From Trogon surrucura (taxonomy: Eukaryota; Chordata; Aves; Trogoniformes; Trogonidae): a stretch of 64,000 nt of DNA. Position 1 is the stretch's first letter. The number at the start of each line of letters is the position of its first letter. The notes below the pieces were generated by a model that worked only from the letters and a program-made list of their open reading frames with translations, had not been told where the DNA came from and did no database searches. This document shows, in pieces, positions 39,863 through 51,800 of this stretch. The position numbers were made by a program, and so were the translations under genes. The stretch is taken from assembly GCA_020746105.1 (NCBI GenBank), contig CM036629.1:9192001-9256000 (forward strand), given 5' to 3'.

Positions 39863-39949
39863 TCAAAAAGAATGAGCAGAGAAGGGAGCTGGCAGTCTGA
39901 GGATCTCGCTGTTGGTGACCTGGGTGACGGGGGTGCCGAACACACAGCC
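39863..39949 (-). other. Candidate terminal coding exon on the minus strand, unrecognised
   Basis: Read on minus, an acceptor-like ccttgcag (39950-39957) precedes a 28-codon frame. It starts GCVFGTPVTQVTNSEIL, continues RLPAPFSAHSF and ends in TGA (39863-39865). The first 17 codons use C or G at almost every third position (such as GTC ACC CAG GTC ACC AAC AGC GAG ATC CTC), very unlike the AT-rich surroundings. A possible AATAAA on minus lies about 230 bases downstream (39634-39639 on +). After the CTCAG near the middle there is no donor, so either this is a last exon or only a fragment of an older coding sequence. I could not identify the protein. Confidence 0.22.
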
Positions 39950-40242
39950 CTGCAAGGTTCAAGACCTAGCGTATCCCCAAACTCCTTGCAGCGGTCTTCT
40001 CTTCCAACCTCTTATTGTTCCAGATCTTTCATTTCTTTTCTTTAAAGCTTTTGATTTACCTCCTCTCAGTGAAGACAGAGTTAACTCATACTGTAAATGT
40101 TTCTAAATAGATTTTTGAAGACTTAGGATTTTTGAGAAGATAGAATAGTCCCTCTGTCTTCTCCAGAGCTACTGTCTGTTCTCTCTGATGCTTCCCCAAG
40201 TTCCTCATGCTTAAGGGAAGAAAGATCTTTACCGATGGCTGC

Positions 40243-40263
40243 TTTTTTTTTTTTTTTTTTTTT
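40243..40263 (+). repeat. Poly-T tract of 21
   Basis: Twenty-one T residues, followed closely by aatgacag and, six bases later, a donor-like gtaagt. The pair of signals looks like a splice acceptor and donor around a 6-nt microexon, but there is no support for a real one. Confidence 0.8.
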
Positions 40264-43200
40264 AATGACAGGAGTTGGTAAGTACAGTATACTTATGCCC
40301 TTTAATTCTTTATTGCCTGATTATAAATCTAGACTGAATGGTGAATGAAGCACTTCAGAAGTTTGCATGGCTCAGTAAATTGAAATTGAGATTTCTTTCG
40401 AGGCATGGAGGATGCCGTGATGGACATCAGTTTTGTGTTTGAAAAGAGTTTACATCTGTTAGTCAATTTAAATTATGAGCTAAATGGTTTTTAAATGATA
40501 GAGTGTGAGGGCATCTCCTTTGCATAATTACTTTAAATGCTTTTTATAGCTTGAGGATTCATGTTGGTAATCATATTGCTACCTGACAGTCTGCATGCTG
40601 TAATCCTGCTTTCCTGATGGCTTTCACCTTGTTGAAGGGAGCATTCATTTGATCTCCCTTTAATTGGTACAGATAACTTCAGTGAAGAACAGTGCTCTAG
40701 TAACTCCGAAGTAGTTTGAATGATGTGCTAACACCTATAGGCAATGGATGTTTTTTGAAACAACTTACTTTCAGTTTTTGTTTGCAAAGTAGTAGTTATA
40801 ATAAGATGCTAAGCAATCTTGGACTAGATTTCACTACATATCACTTTTAGATTTAATGGTTGTTCCTTAAAGAGGAAGGATAGGATGTAATTTCCTGATA
40901 TGAAAATATAGTAATTGATTAAAGGGTGCTAGATGGACTCAACTACTTTTTGCTTTGCACTCATTGAGATCTGTGTATAATAAGTAGATATATGAATGCT
41001 ATTTACGTTGTATGGCTGAAAATGATCCAATTCAATCTTCGAAAGTCTTGTGGGGCTCTGGAAAATTCTGCAGCCAACCTGGATCATCGTGTCTGCAGGT
41101 TGTCTTTTTCCAAGGAACGGACAAACTTGGCTTTAGTTACATCAAGCTGACTTTATTTTCCTGTGGTCACCGGGATGAACCCCATGCCCAGAGGTGCAGA
41201 TCGCTCTTCACCTACCCCGACTGCAGGATACGGTAATTGGACTCCAGGGATCAATGCTGGGAGAGGTGCAAAGCATCCTTCTGGCCTTGCTGGGTTTTTT
41301 CCTTAGCAGTGGGCAGGCAGTGCTGCTTTTCATAGCTGAGTGACAGTCTTTTTAGAAGGTCTTACAGGAGCTATAAAAGTGAGCTCTTCCAGCTAATAGC
41401 TTTGAAAAGCAGCTCAGATAATGGGCATTATACGCTGTTTCCAACCTCTTTTTTTATCTCCCTAAACCAAGAGAGAAGTGAAAAGCAGTACATTTTAAGA
41501 ATCAGTGAAGCCGTTTATTTCTTAGGATAGCTCCCATACAAAGTTTGTAATGGCAAGATGGGGTCTTGCAGGTGACCTCTGGCAAACCGAGCTGGTTGGT
41601 ATCTCACCCTTCTGTTGGTGGCTGGTGCCCCCAGAGCAGGGCGCCAAATCAATGTGTGCACCCTCGCCTCTGGCACCTCTCTTAGCAGCTTAGTGCATCA
41701 CCGAAACGTGATCACTGAATCGTGACTGAATCAGTGTGACATACGGCAGCAACACCTTTCACACTCCTGGAAGGTACTTGAATTTTCCAGAAATGTGTGT
41801 ATTTACCTTCCCTGAAACAAATACTGTTTTAAAAATGTCTATCTCGGCTAGTGAAAAATGTTTTTTTCTTTTAGGTACACAGATGCCTTGCTTATATATG
41901 ACCCTTGCGACCATAAATAATTATTTCTGTATGATTGTGATGCGTGATGTGTTGTACGGAGTGTGGTTCTTCTGTTACTTTTACATCGGGTCTTTGTCTC
42001 ATGCTTGATGGGCTAATGTGTGTGTCTACAGTTATACACAAGAGTCTGTCACTAGTGGCGTGTTTAAAAATATTGAGGGGAAATGGACTGTCCACCCTCT
42101 GATCAGCTCTGGCCAGTAATTTAAATATTTTCTATTAAGGTGAGCTGATTCTGGACAAATTTGTTCTACTTTTTTCCTTCCAAGTAGCCCTGCTGTTAGG
42201 TTTGGAAAGTCCTATACTGTAAAGTTGGCACCCTGGAAAAATAAAGACAAAAACCACAAGAAGAAGTTCAAAAGAAATACAGACTAAGAATGAAGTTTTC
42301 AAGCTACGTTCCAAGGCAAGGACTTTTCATCTTTATACCTTTGAATTGTGAATCAAGGCAGTAAAAGTTACTACTAGGTTAAAGTTTAAATGGCATAGAA
42401 AAGGTAGAAAAAAGATTAAACATATTCTGTCTGGACAGTGGAACAAAGACTTTGAATCCTTATCTATGCACCTGTCTATTGAGTATCTAAGTTCCAGGAG
42501 TCCCACAGAGGACATGCAATGAGCACTCTTATTGTTCGTATTAAGAACTGAAGTAATTGAAAGGAAAAGTAAGGTAAGGAGAATCAGGAATCAGATGTGA
42601 CTGCCTGTATGGTTAAAAAATAATTTAAAGGGAAAGTGACTATCAAGCAGTTCATATTATGGAAATCTGACCATTGAAGATAGAATAAAAAAAATCTATT
42701 ATTCTTTGAAAGAGTTTTTGCTCTCGAAGTAAGACTTAAATATCATTTGAAAACCAGTAATTTTCACAAAGTGCCTTACTGGCCACTTGTAAAGGAGCAG
42801 TTCAAATGCATGTTTTTTGATTCTTTGAATTTATGTCCAATGGCTGGATCTAAGCCATAGGGAGTTTTTATTTTGTTTTTATTTTTCCTCAGGAGATGTG
42901 TGTTTAGTAGCTTTTTTTTTAATGTTTGAAAATTATACAAGTCTAAGTAAGCATGTTATAATTATATTCTCTTTGGCTTCCTGTTCAATGTAGACTTCTA
43001 ATTCATAATGTGGCACCTCTATGTTGTTAAGATAGTAACAATTATAACAATAATTTTAATGTTTTGTGTTCTGAGTTAGTAAATTGTGATAGCTCTCCCA
43101 ATCTGTGGTTTGAGGTTTTTTGAGCTGTCGTTTCAGTTCTCTGAACTGGTAGCTCTCCAGTGTATTATATGGAAGGTGGATGACTAGCTTATACATACCC

Positions 43201-45639
43201 AAAAAATAGATAAAATTTTCTTAATATAGTTCATGCAGAACTTCCAAATTCTAGATCAGCACTACAGCTTCACTTTCATCATGCCATTGGATATGTGCAG
43301 GGAAGAAGGATAGGTAATAAATACTTTCTGGCGAAAGAAAAAGAATTTTCAAAGAGAGAGGGATATGCATTTAAAAATAGATTTAATGCATAGGTTCTAT
43401 TTAACACAGTTAGTCTGTGCTCAGCAGAAGCTCAGCAATTTGCAAAATTACCTATTGTCATGTCACTCATTATGGTAAGATTTCATTCATGTTAAATGTC
43501 TCCAATGCGCAAGGCAAGTTTGTATCCAGCTTTCGTATGCTTATCAGAGAGGTATTTCCTTTTTAATTTGAGACCCATTCTGAAGCTGAATTCTGGCTTT
43601 GCCATCCTTAGTTCTTAGGGAGGTTCTTGCACTGCACACAGGAGTTTGCAACATCACTTCTTCGAGACCAGTGGATGCTTTCTGCAACATTAAGACAGGC
43701 TTCTTAAAATCAGACAGGCTTTATCAGGCAGGCAGAAGAGGTCTTTACTGTCTATGCTGACATTATATGCATGTCTGACCCAAGGCACAGGCTCTCTGTA
43801 CACTGATGGCACATTTCTTACTCCAGCATGCAGATCTTTCCGTTTGCTTCACACTCCAGGCAAGCTGTTCTCATGTACTTGTTGCTCTTAACTTCCTGTA
43901 CTCAACCAGTAGTGTCTTTCCATTAGTTCTCAGATTTATCTTCAAGTAACTGTATTAGTTCATTGTCCTTTGCACTTCCACATAATGAACTGATGTGGAC
44001 AGCAAACATCCCAATTCACAGAGAAGAAATTATCCCTAATGCTTTCAGCCGTACAAAATACAGAAGCGGGCACACAATTTGATTTTTGTGTATAACCTTT
44101 CAAACATTCTCCATACATCTCATCTCGGAAAAGCTGCTAAGCGTGATCATTCCTCCAATGATCAGGGATGGCCTGGTTACCTCTTCTTAGAAGAAAACCT
44201 TGTTATGTGTTTAGGACTAAAGCACAAATCACTACCTGCGAGATGATTGTGTAGAGAAATGTTGTTTGCCATGCAGGTATACTGGATTCACTGCACATAT
44301 GCAAACCACCAGGACAAAAATGCGTCTGAGCATGTCTGGCGTTTCCTGGGATATATTACCTGGATACTTGGAGATCTTGGCTGAATCTAGAATACGAGGT
44401 GAGTTTTCTGTCTGAAAGTGTGTATATTTGGGAAATTCCATATAGCTGATAGCCTGTTTTATGAGGGCAACACTTTTCTGACACTCTGCTTTCCCAGCCA
44501 AGAAATTAACCTGTTTAATTTTAGACCTTTGTGCAAAATTGAATAGGTAAACAAAATATATTATTTCAAAAGTAGCACATGCTGTCTCTGTGCTTGGATT
44601 GTTAATTGGTATGTGGGTTGTTCACATGGGATTGGGTTTTTTTTGTGTGTGTGTTGTTGGTTGGTTGGTTATTTTTTTATTTGAGTGTAAACTACAGCTC
44701 AATGTGATAGACATCAGCACTGGTACGAGTGTATCAGGATAGTTACCCCAACGTAAAACTTGTATATCCGCGCTCTACAGATCCTTAGTCACTGAATTGC
44801 AGTTCAGCATCAGTGCATTGACAGTTCACATGACACGACAAATTCCTCCAGATAAGCTACGAGTACGCAGCAAGTTACCATCTCACAAAGGGTAGACTCA
44901 GTGCGATGAACCTTTTGCTTGGTATCCCGGACTGCATTTCATCTTGTCTGCTCACTCGTGCTGTGTGCTACAAGGTGCCAGTCCTGTTGCAGAACGGTAG
45001 GCAGCTCACTTAAGATGTCACCTTTTGAGAAAACCATCCTACTCGTTCATCCTGCTCTGCCAGAATCCTCATTAGACTGAGAATTGTTCAAAAGCCACAT
45101 AGTCTTTCTTACAGTTGCTTCTGCGTGGTCAGTGGAGCCGTGCTGGTGGTGAGCTGTTGGGGGCCAGTTTGTCTGGGGTTGTGGTGGTTTGCAGGGAGCT
45201 GAGGAAACACCTGGGGTGCCAGAGTGGTAATACCATGAAAATATCAAGGGGCGCTTAATGATCTGGAAGCATTAATAATGAGAAGGGGATAAGAAATGCG
45301 AAGAGCTGTGGGCTATCTGACAGATGCACAGCCCAAACACTGCTGTTACAAGATCCTTGTGAGGTTCTCCTCTTAACATTTTTTTGAACAATATTGATCC
45401 ACTGGAGTGATTTGATGCCAATATAGCGCTTTGCATCATGTTACTGCAGGGATTTTTATGTTTTGCTTAATATCCTAAAATGGGTGCTAAAAGATTTTTT
45501 AGAATGAATTTCTGTCTGAGTTACTCTCTTAAAGTAATTTAAGAGTATGTATTTGTATAACTTTGTGCGTAAACCTACATCACTGCAAATGTTTTTAATG
45601 TGGAAAAATACTTCAGTACAGAAAGTGCAGTATTCTGTT

Positions 45640-45843
45640 AGCTTCACCATGAGAGTGGTGAGACCCTGGCACAGGTTGCCCAGAGACGTGGTGGCAGCCC
45701 CATCCCTGGGAGTTTTTAAGGCCAGGCTGGATGGGGCTCTGGGTAGCCTGATCCAGTGGGGGATGTCCCTGCCCATGGTGGGGGGCTTGGAACTAAATGG
45801 TCTTTCAGGTCCCTTCCAACCCTGACAATTCTATGATTCTATT
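45640..45843 (+). mobile_element. CR1 LINE fragment, 3' end, plus orientation
   Basis: This is about 200 bases of a CR1 3' region in + orientation. It contains the landmarks gagagtggtgag, ggcacaggttgcccagag, aaggccaggctggatgggg, ccctgcccatgg and aggtcccttccaaccc. It ends in the typical attctatgattctat terminal repeat at about 45828-45842. The element is 5'-truncated. The 92-codon open frame at 45547-45825 and the 106-codon minus frame over it are artefacts of this repeat. Confidence 0.92.
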
Positions 45844-48800
45844 TGTAATCATAATATTACAACTTTTTGTTCTCCATCTGAGAAGACACGTGTCATGGTT
45901 AGAGAAATCAAACAAAAATGTATTTTTCATAGAGTATTTCTGATTAACGTAGATGTGCCTGTAAGAGAGAAGTGGATTATCCATTTAAAAAACAAGTTTC
46001 AGAAGCTAAACTGATATATGGAAATAATTGATCTGAGAAAATAACTTTATTAGTTCTGTATAATTATTAATTTTAATCTGAAGAGGATTTTTTCAAATCA
46101 AAATATCTTTTCATTTTAAGATATCAACACAGGGCTATTTATTTTATAAACAAAATGTGGCTGAATTGATAAATTTCACTGTTAATGCATATTGCATACA
46201 CAATGAAGATGAAAAAAAATAAAGATCAAAAAATCTGAATAGATATTTTACCCAGTCAGCTGAAATCTCCTTTCTGTCGATTATCCTGTATGCTATTCTC
46301 CTGCAATCTTGACAGATTTTAGAAGATAAGCATAGTCATCTGGGATGTCCCTTAGGATAGATGTCCTGTGCAAAGCATTTAGATGATGCTCAAGACAAAA
46401 TTGAATGGTACTCTGCTTATTAACAGTGCCAAGAATAGTGCTGGGAGCCAGTGTGTAGTTGGAGTGCTGACTTTGGATGATATGTGAAACTAAACTCTTT
46501 AACATATGTGATAACTACAGATTTGAGGCTGCTTCACGTACAGAAGGGGTGTTACACCGCCTCACAGGCCTGGCTTGTTCGTCAGCTTGGGAAATTACAT
46601 TCTTATCAAAATTCCCCATGAAATTCAGTTGGGATAAAATATTAATCTCTTCTTGTCCTAAACAGTTTGTGTTACTAAAAAGCTGCTGTGTTTCAGTTTC
46701 TAAGGACTTGCATTGCATTAGGTTATTAGATTATTATTTTGTGTGCTGTTCAGTATTTTCAGATGGAAAACTTTTATTTGTGTCGTCTTCCTTGCTTCAT
46801 CCAGTCTGAAATGATGAACTCTACAGTCTTTTCAAACGTGAGACTTCACATTGGGTTACCCAAATGGCTACATATTTTAAACAGAGATGGTTGATATGTC
46901 AGCCATAATTAAGGAAACAAGAGGAAGTTGCATTCATTTGCGGACTATAGTATGCCCCCTCCCTCTTTAAGAAAAAGTGTGTATGCTTTGTCTTTTTAGC
47001 CCGAATTTCTTTCAGAAAGTAAATTGGAGCTAGCAGATTAGGTTGTCCTCTAGTGACTTTAATATGTCTCCTGAGCAGAGTAGTTTTGCCCTATGTGCCA
47101 TAATGAACATAGCATAATTAACCATTGGAACATCTTGCCCCAGTAGGTTCTCTGTCACTTGAAGTCTTGATTTAAACCCTGTAATTTTCTTGAGAGACAC
47201 GTTCTAATGCATCTAAGATCTAGAGAGCTCAACAGAGGTGTAGCTGAGTGAATGTCTGCATCCTTTTTCACCTAAGATCTCAGAGTAAAGAGTCAAAATG
47301 CTATTTTTTTTTTAGTTTTAAAAAAACCCACATGTATGGCTGTATCAAGTTATCATCCCATGGGCTAATCTGTTGCACTCAGATATGGTGTCACTGATAT
47401 GCTTATTCTTAAAGGATGTTTCAAAACAAGATACTGGATTATTTGCAATTTACTGATCAGAGGCTTCCATCAGGCTGGATCTCATTAGTTGTCTTCCAGC
47501 ACTCCTGTTAGCAGTGGTCTCCTTAGTTCCTTCTCTAAAATCACCTCTGTCCGTTCTTTCACGAAAATGGTCCTTTCTGCACATAAAAAAAGGTCTCGCT
47601 TCTGTATAGCATAGCTTAGACTTGGTAAAAGGCATCCAATTATTTACCAGCCTGTACTTGCCGTCTTGGCAAGATCTGCACTTTTATGACTTAGCAAGCT
47701 ATTTCCTGATCCTAAAAAATATTGCCTTTCATATAGGCCCAGTGTGTAGCATCAGTCCGATAACATGGTCAGATTTGTCATCTTTCTAAATCTTCTCCTT
47801 TGACACGCGCAGGGTGACATACTCCGTGTAGGTGCATCATCAAAACGGAGCAGGTACCAGTGATGGTCCCTTCTAAAGATACTGCTCTGAGCAGAGTTAG
47901 TGGTGCAGCGTAGGCTGCTGTTCCAAACTTGCAGAGAAGTAACTGTGGTAAAGCTTTCAGTTCTCATCAACAGAAATTCATCGCTAAAACTGACCTTTTA
48001 TTTGTATCACCAATTAATGTTGTATCTATGTACAAAATTCCCTCCATAATACATAGCTAGAATTTAGTAATCTGCAAAACGACTGATGACATGAGCATAC
48101 ATGAATGGATTTATTTAGGTTAAATCATGACATGGGAGGGGTTGGAAATTATGGGTTATTTGAAAGCAAATAGAATTATATTATAGAGAAGGAAGATTTG
48201 CAATAAATTAATCAGTTCCATATATAAAGTAGAGGTTTGTAATTTGTGTATGGAGAACGCTGTGTAAAATAGGGTTGTGAGGTTTTGTTGCAAGTTTTTT
48301 GGCATCTCTTTCAGGGTACGTACACAAAATTTGAGCTTGCTGGTCTCTTCCTTTTGTGATGCAAGTGAAGAATACTGTGCTCTGCCCTATTATTGTGCTT
48401 GAATTGGAACTGATGCCACCGTGGAAGCGCTGTGGCTCCTTTTTGCATTCAGTGCCTGTGCAGTTCAGAAGCAGCCTGCAGGCGCTCTATTATAGCTAGC
48501 CTCACGCAGCACTCAGGGCCCAATTTTGAATGGCTTATGCATTAAAGAGATGTTTTTCTTATTTTTCTAAATGTTTAGTGTCATTCCATGACGGTATTTG
48601 TAAATTATACTTTAGTTTGGTACTACTTTATAAAGAAAACACTTTCAACCTGGTACTTGATACCTGTGCTTTACCTCTGACGAGATCACGTAGTATGTAT
48701 GTGCCTCTGTGTAGTTCACAAAATACATGATAATAAAATTGTTATATCTGTCTGTTGTTTTCTGGGATTTGACTAAGGCTTACGACTTGAAAGGTGAGGG

Positions 48801-51800
48801 TAGGCTTCTCTTTTTTTGTTCAGAGAGGGCAACTAAACTATTGTGGCTGGCATTGCAGTGGAAGACTTGTGAGGCTTGTCCTTTGTTTTAATCTTTAAGT
48901 GCCTCAGGAGTCATCCATAAAGGATATACCAGCGGGGGAGTTGAGGTCTTGTGGACAGTTGGTGGAGGGGGCAGAGTAAAAATTCTGGAAAAATCTGCAC
49001 ATCTCCTTTCAGGATTTCCACTTTTGTTCCCTTTGGCTAAAATAAGTCTTTGAAAATGGTGCTGTGGAAGTGGGTAAATGAAAGAGAACTACATGGGGCT
49101 AAGGAATGGTGATGTTCTTTTGGGAGTTCAAGGCATTTATGCAGTTTGAGCAAGAGAGTGGGGAGCTCAGTATTTGATAAAATCTACTGGAGCCCTCTAA
49201 TTTGTTAGAAATAAGAAAGGAAAAATGGAAAAAAATTTAGGTTATTCCCTTGTTTAATTTTCTAGACTGGTACTAATTCTGCAGTTCACTTACTGTACTA
49301 GTTAATTTCAATATCCACTCTGCATTCTTGATTTCAACAGGGGAGAAGGTGGATGCTGAGGGCAAAAGGGTACTGGATTGGAGGGGGTTTGAGTGGAGCT
49401 TCGCAGCAAATTGCGCATACCCTTTTCACAGCTGTACCTGAGTACAACTTTTTTTTTTTTTTAATGAGGTTTTTAATTGTGGAATTGTTTTGCCACTTAG
49501 TGAAGCTTCACAAAAGTATTGTTTTCTGACAAATTTTATAAAACTAGATGGAGATCTTCAAACAGAAAAGCTAAACTTGCAGGTGGTAATATAAATAATA
49601 TAGGAAGTCTTTTCTGACAGGTTCTAATTTCAAAGTTACTGCATGCTGCAAGGTTCCTCAAATTTACAGCAGGGCAGAAGGCAGGAGCTCTAGAGATACT
49701 GCCAGCCTGTATTCCCCGTTTTTCATTCATGCACTGTTCCCCTTGCAAGATGAAATACAGTTTTGCTTAAAAAATCTTTCCCTTACTTTATAATCAGATT
49801 TTTAAGGAGGAATCAATAACAAGCTCCCATTTCTGGTGTTAATTTACTTTTAAAATCATTGATTAAACTTGACAGAACACAATTCGCGTTTCCCGAACAT
49901 CAATGGAAGCTTGTGCTTCTGAAAGGCCTCTAAAAATGCATCGTTATTATGTTTCCATGCAAGCAAACAATGTGCAGAAAAGTGTTTCAATATTTTGAAT
50001 AGTCTTTTGAGTAAAAACTAGTTCAGTTAAGTACCTTAGCTCTCTTCCGTGGGAACGTTTGTTTTACACAATAGAATTCCCCCTTAGAGTTGTCTCTTTT
50101 CAGAGACCTTCATTCAATATTTGTCTATGGTACCACCAACTGCAGTGCTCACTGAATGGTCAGGAAGGAAAAGTGCCTGTTCTAAGCATATTACAATCTG
50201 AGGATGGACAGCTAGACAGATAATACAAACGAGAATGTATAACAAATGCAGAAGAAGAAAGGGTTTGCTGGTGTGAGGGGGTGGAGAGACACTTCAGCAT
50301 GGTGAAGTCATATTTTAATCACTCTGAGGACTAACAACAGGTTGCATTGTGGCAGGTCTTTTATTTAATGCCGGCGGGGTATTTTTTTTTTTTGTTACGT
50401 GACTGCCATAAAATGTATTTATATGTTTGTGCATAAGAAACTGCATACTTTCCATATAATATGTTGGTTGTCCTTTCCTATGGAAAGAAGGTGGGCTTAT
50501 TTTAGAACTCTAAATCTCGCGCTAGTCTAAAACCTGCCCAAATGGCATTTATACCGGTGACTTACTTGACAAGGGTTCTTTGTGAAGGTGCAAATGTGCA
50601 GCAGTCTCCCTGCTGTACAGTTACACTTTCAGGGCATAAATCATTTTAGTAGATTGGGCCAGCAGAGGATTGCTTATAGTGCATTGTGTGTGATTTACTG
50701 TTATGCTATATGCAATGCTGGAACTTAATTTCAAATCCCCCAAATGGTGTAAGGGGTATCAAAAATTGAGTCTGGACTAGAAGGCTGGCGGTATCAATGC
50801 TAAAGTGCTTATGACTCCTTAAACAATTTAAAACATTTTGGTTCTCGTAAAAACTCTTGGCAATGTCGACACTTTAAACTGGGTGAACTGCTGACCCAGG
50901 GTGGGACCTGCACTGCTGTTAGATTCAGACCCACTTTCCTGGGGAAACGGATGGGCTGATGTGTTTCCCCTTTCACTCAGTTTGTTTCCTGTAAAAATGG
51001 TGGTAGACTTGTAGTAAAACAATTTCTGAAGGATGTGTCCTAAACAGACAGAGAACAGGAACAGCAAGAATATGTTGATGAAGATTTTGTTAAATTAAAA
51101 TTCAGCAAAATGGTGTACTCCAAACTGAGTAATTTCAGAATTCAGTGGTAAAAAATCAACAGATTCCCTCACAGGACAGTTGAGAATTTAGAAGACTTAT
51201 ATTCTTACGGAATCGGGCTGGTACAGTATAACTTCTGTAAGATTAAAGCAATTTTGTGTTCTTAGCTGAAACCATTACTGAAGGTGATAAAAGTTTTCAC
51301 TTTTTCTATCCTGTCAGCATGTGAGGTGATTTTTTGGGAGGGATAAGAAAAGATGAATTTTAGTTATCTGGGCCATAAGACTTCATAAAAAATTAATTAC
51401 AAGAAGTGGACTCTATTTCAGTTTGAAATATGAGTCTGAATGAGTAAAAAAGAAGTTTTGGGGCTGTGGCTGTTGTAAATTTTTCTAGTTACTCTGGTTT
51501 TAAAATTTGCCGTGGAATTTACAGTGGTCATAAATGGTTTTCGAGAGGCTTATAAACAAATTTAAAATTCTTTCAACTAGTGATACTAAGGTGAATTGAC
51601 TGTCGGCTTTAATAAGACAAACTCCCGTCGTCTTAATAATGTTCTTGCTCGTGGGTGGCTGAGTGCAAGGGCAACTGACTTTGCTCCTGCTCTTCTTGAT
51701 GGGCCCCTGGGAGAAGTGGGCGTGGGGGCACCGAGCGGGACATTTTGGTGACACCATTGGAAGCCCTGATGGGAGGCAGCAGCGTTTCATGTGCCGTGCA

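Larger units (their letters stand above)
22591..45639. other. Long AT-rich non-coding stretch, probably intronic
   Basis: About 23 kb without a recognisable exon other than the weak minus-strand candidates at 34976-35129 and 39863-39949. The + strand is visibly T-rich with long T tracts, such as those starting at 27207, 35975, 37613 and 40243. Isolated splice-like combinations occur (for example 23799-23926, 32608-32687 and 44277-44398 on +) but none encodes a recognised peptide. If the + strand gene starts at the 21.3-22.3 kb island this is intron. Confidence 0.45.

Noticed and set aside
45547-45825. 92-codon + frame and 106-codon minus frame
   Set aside because: Most of both frames lies in the 3' untranslated end of a CR1 copy.
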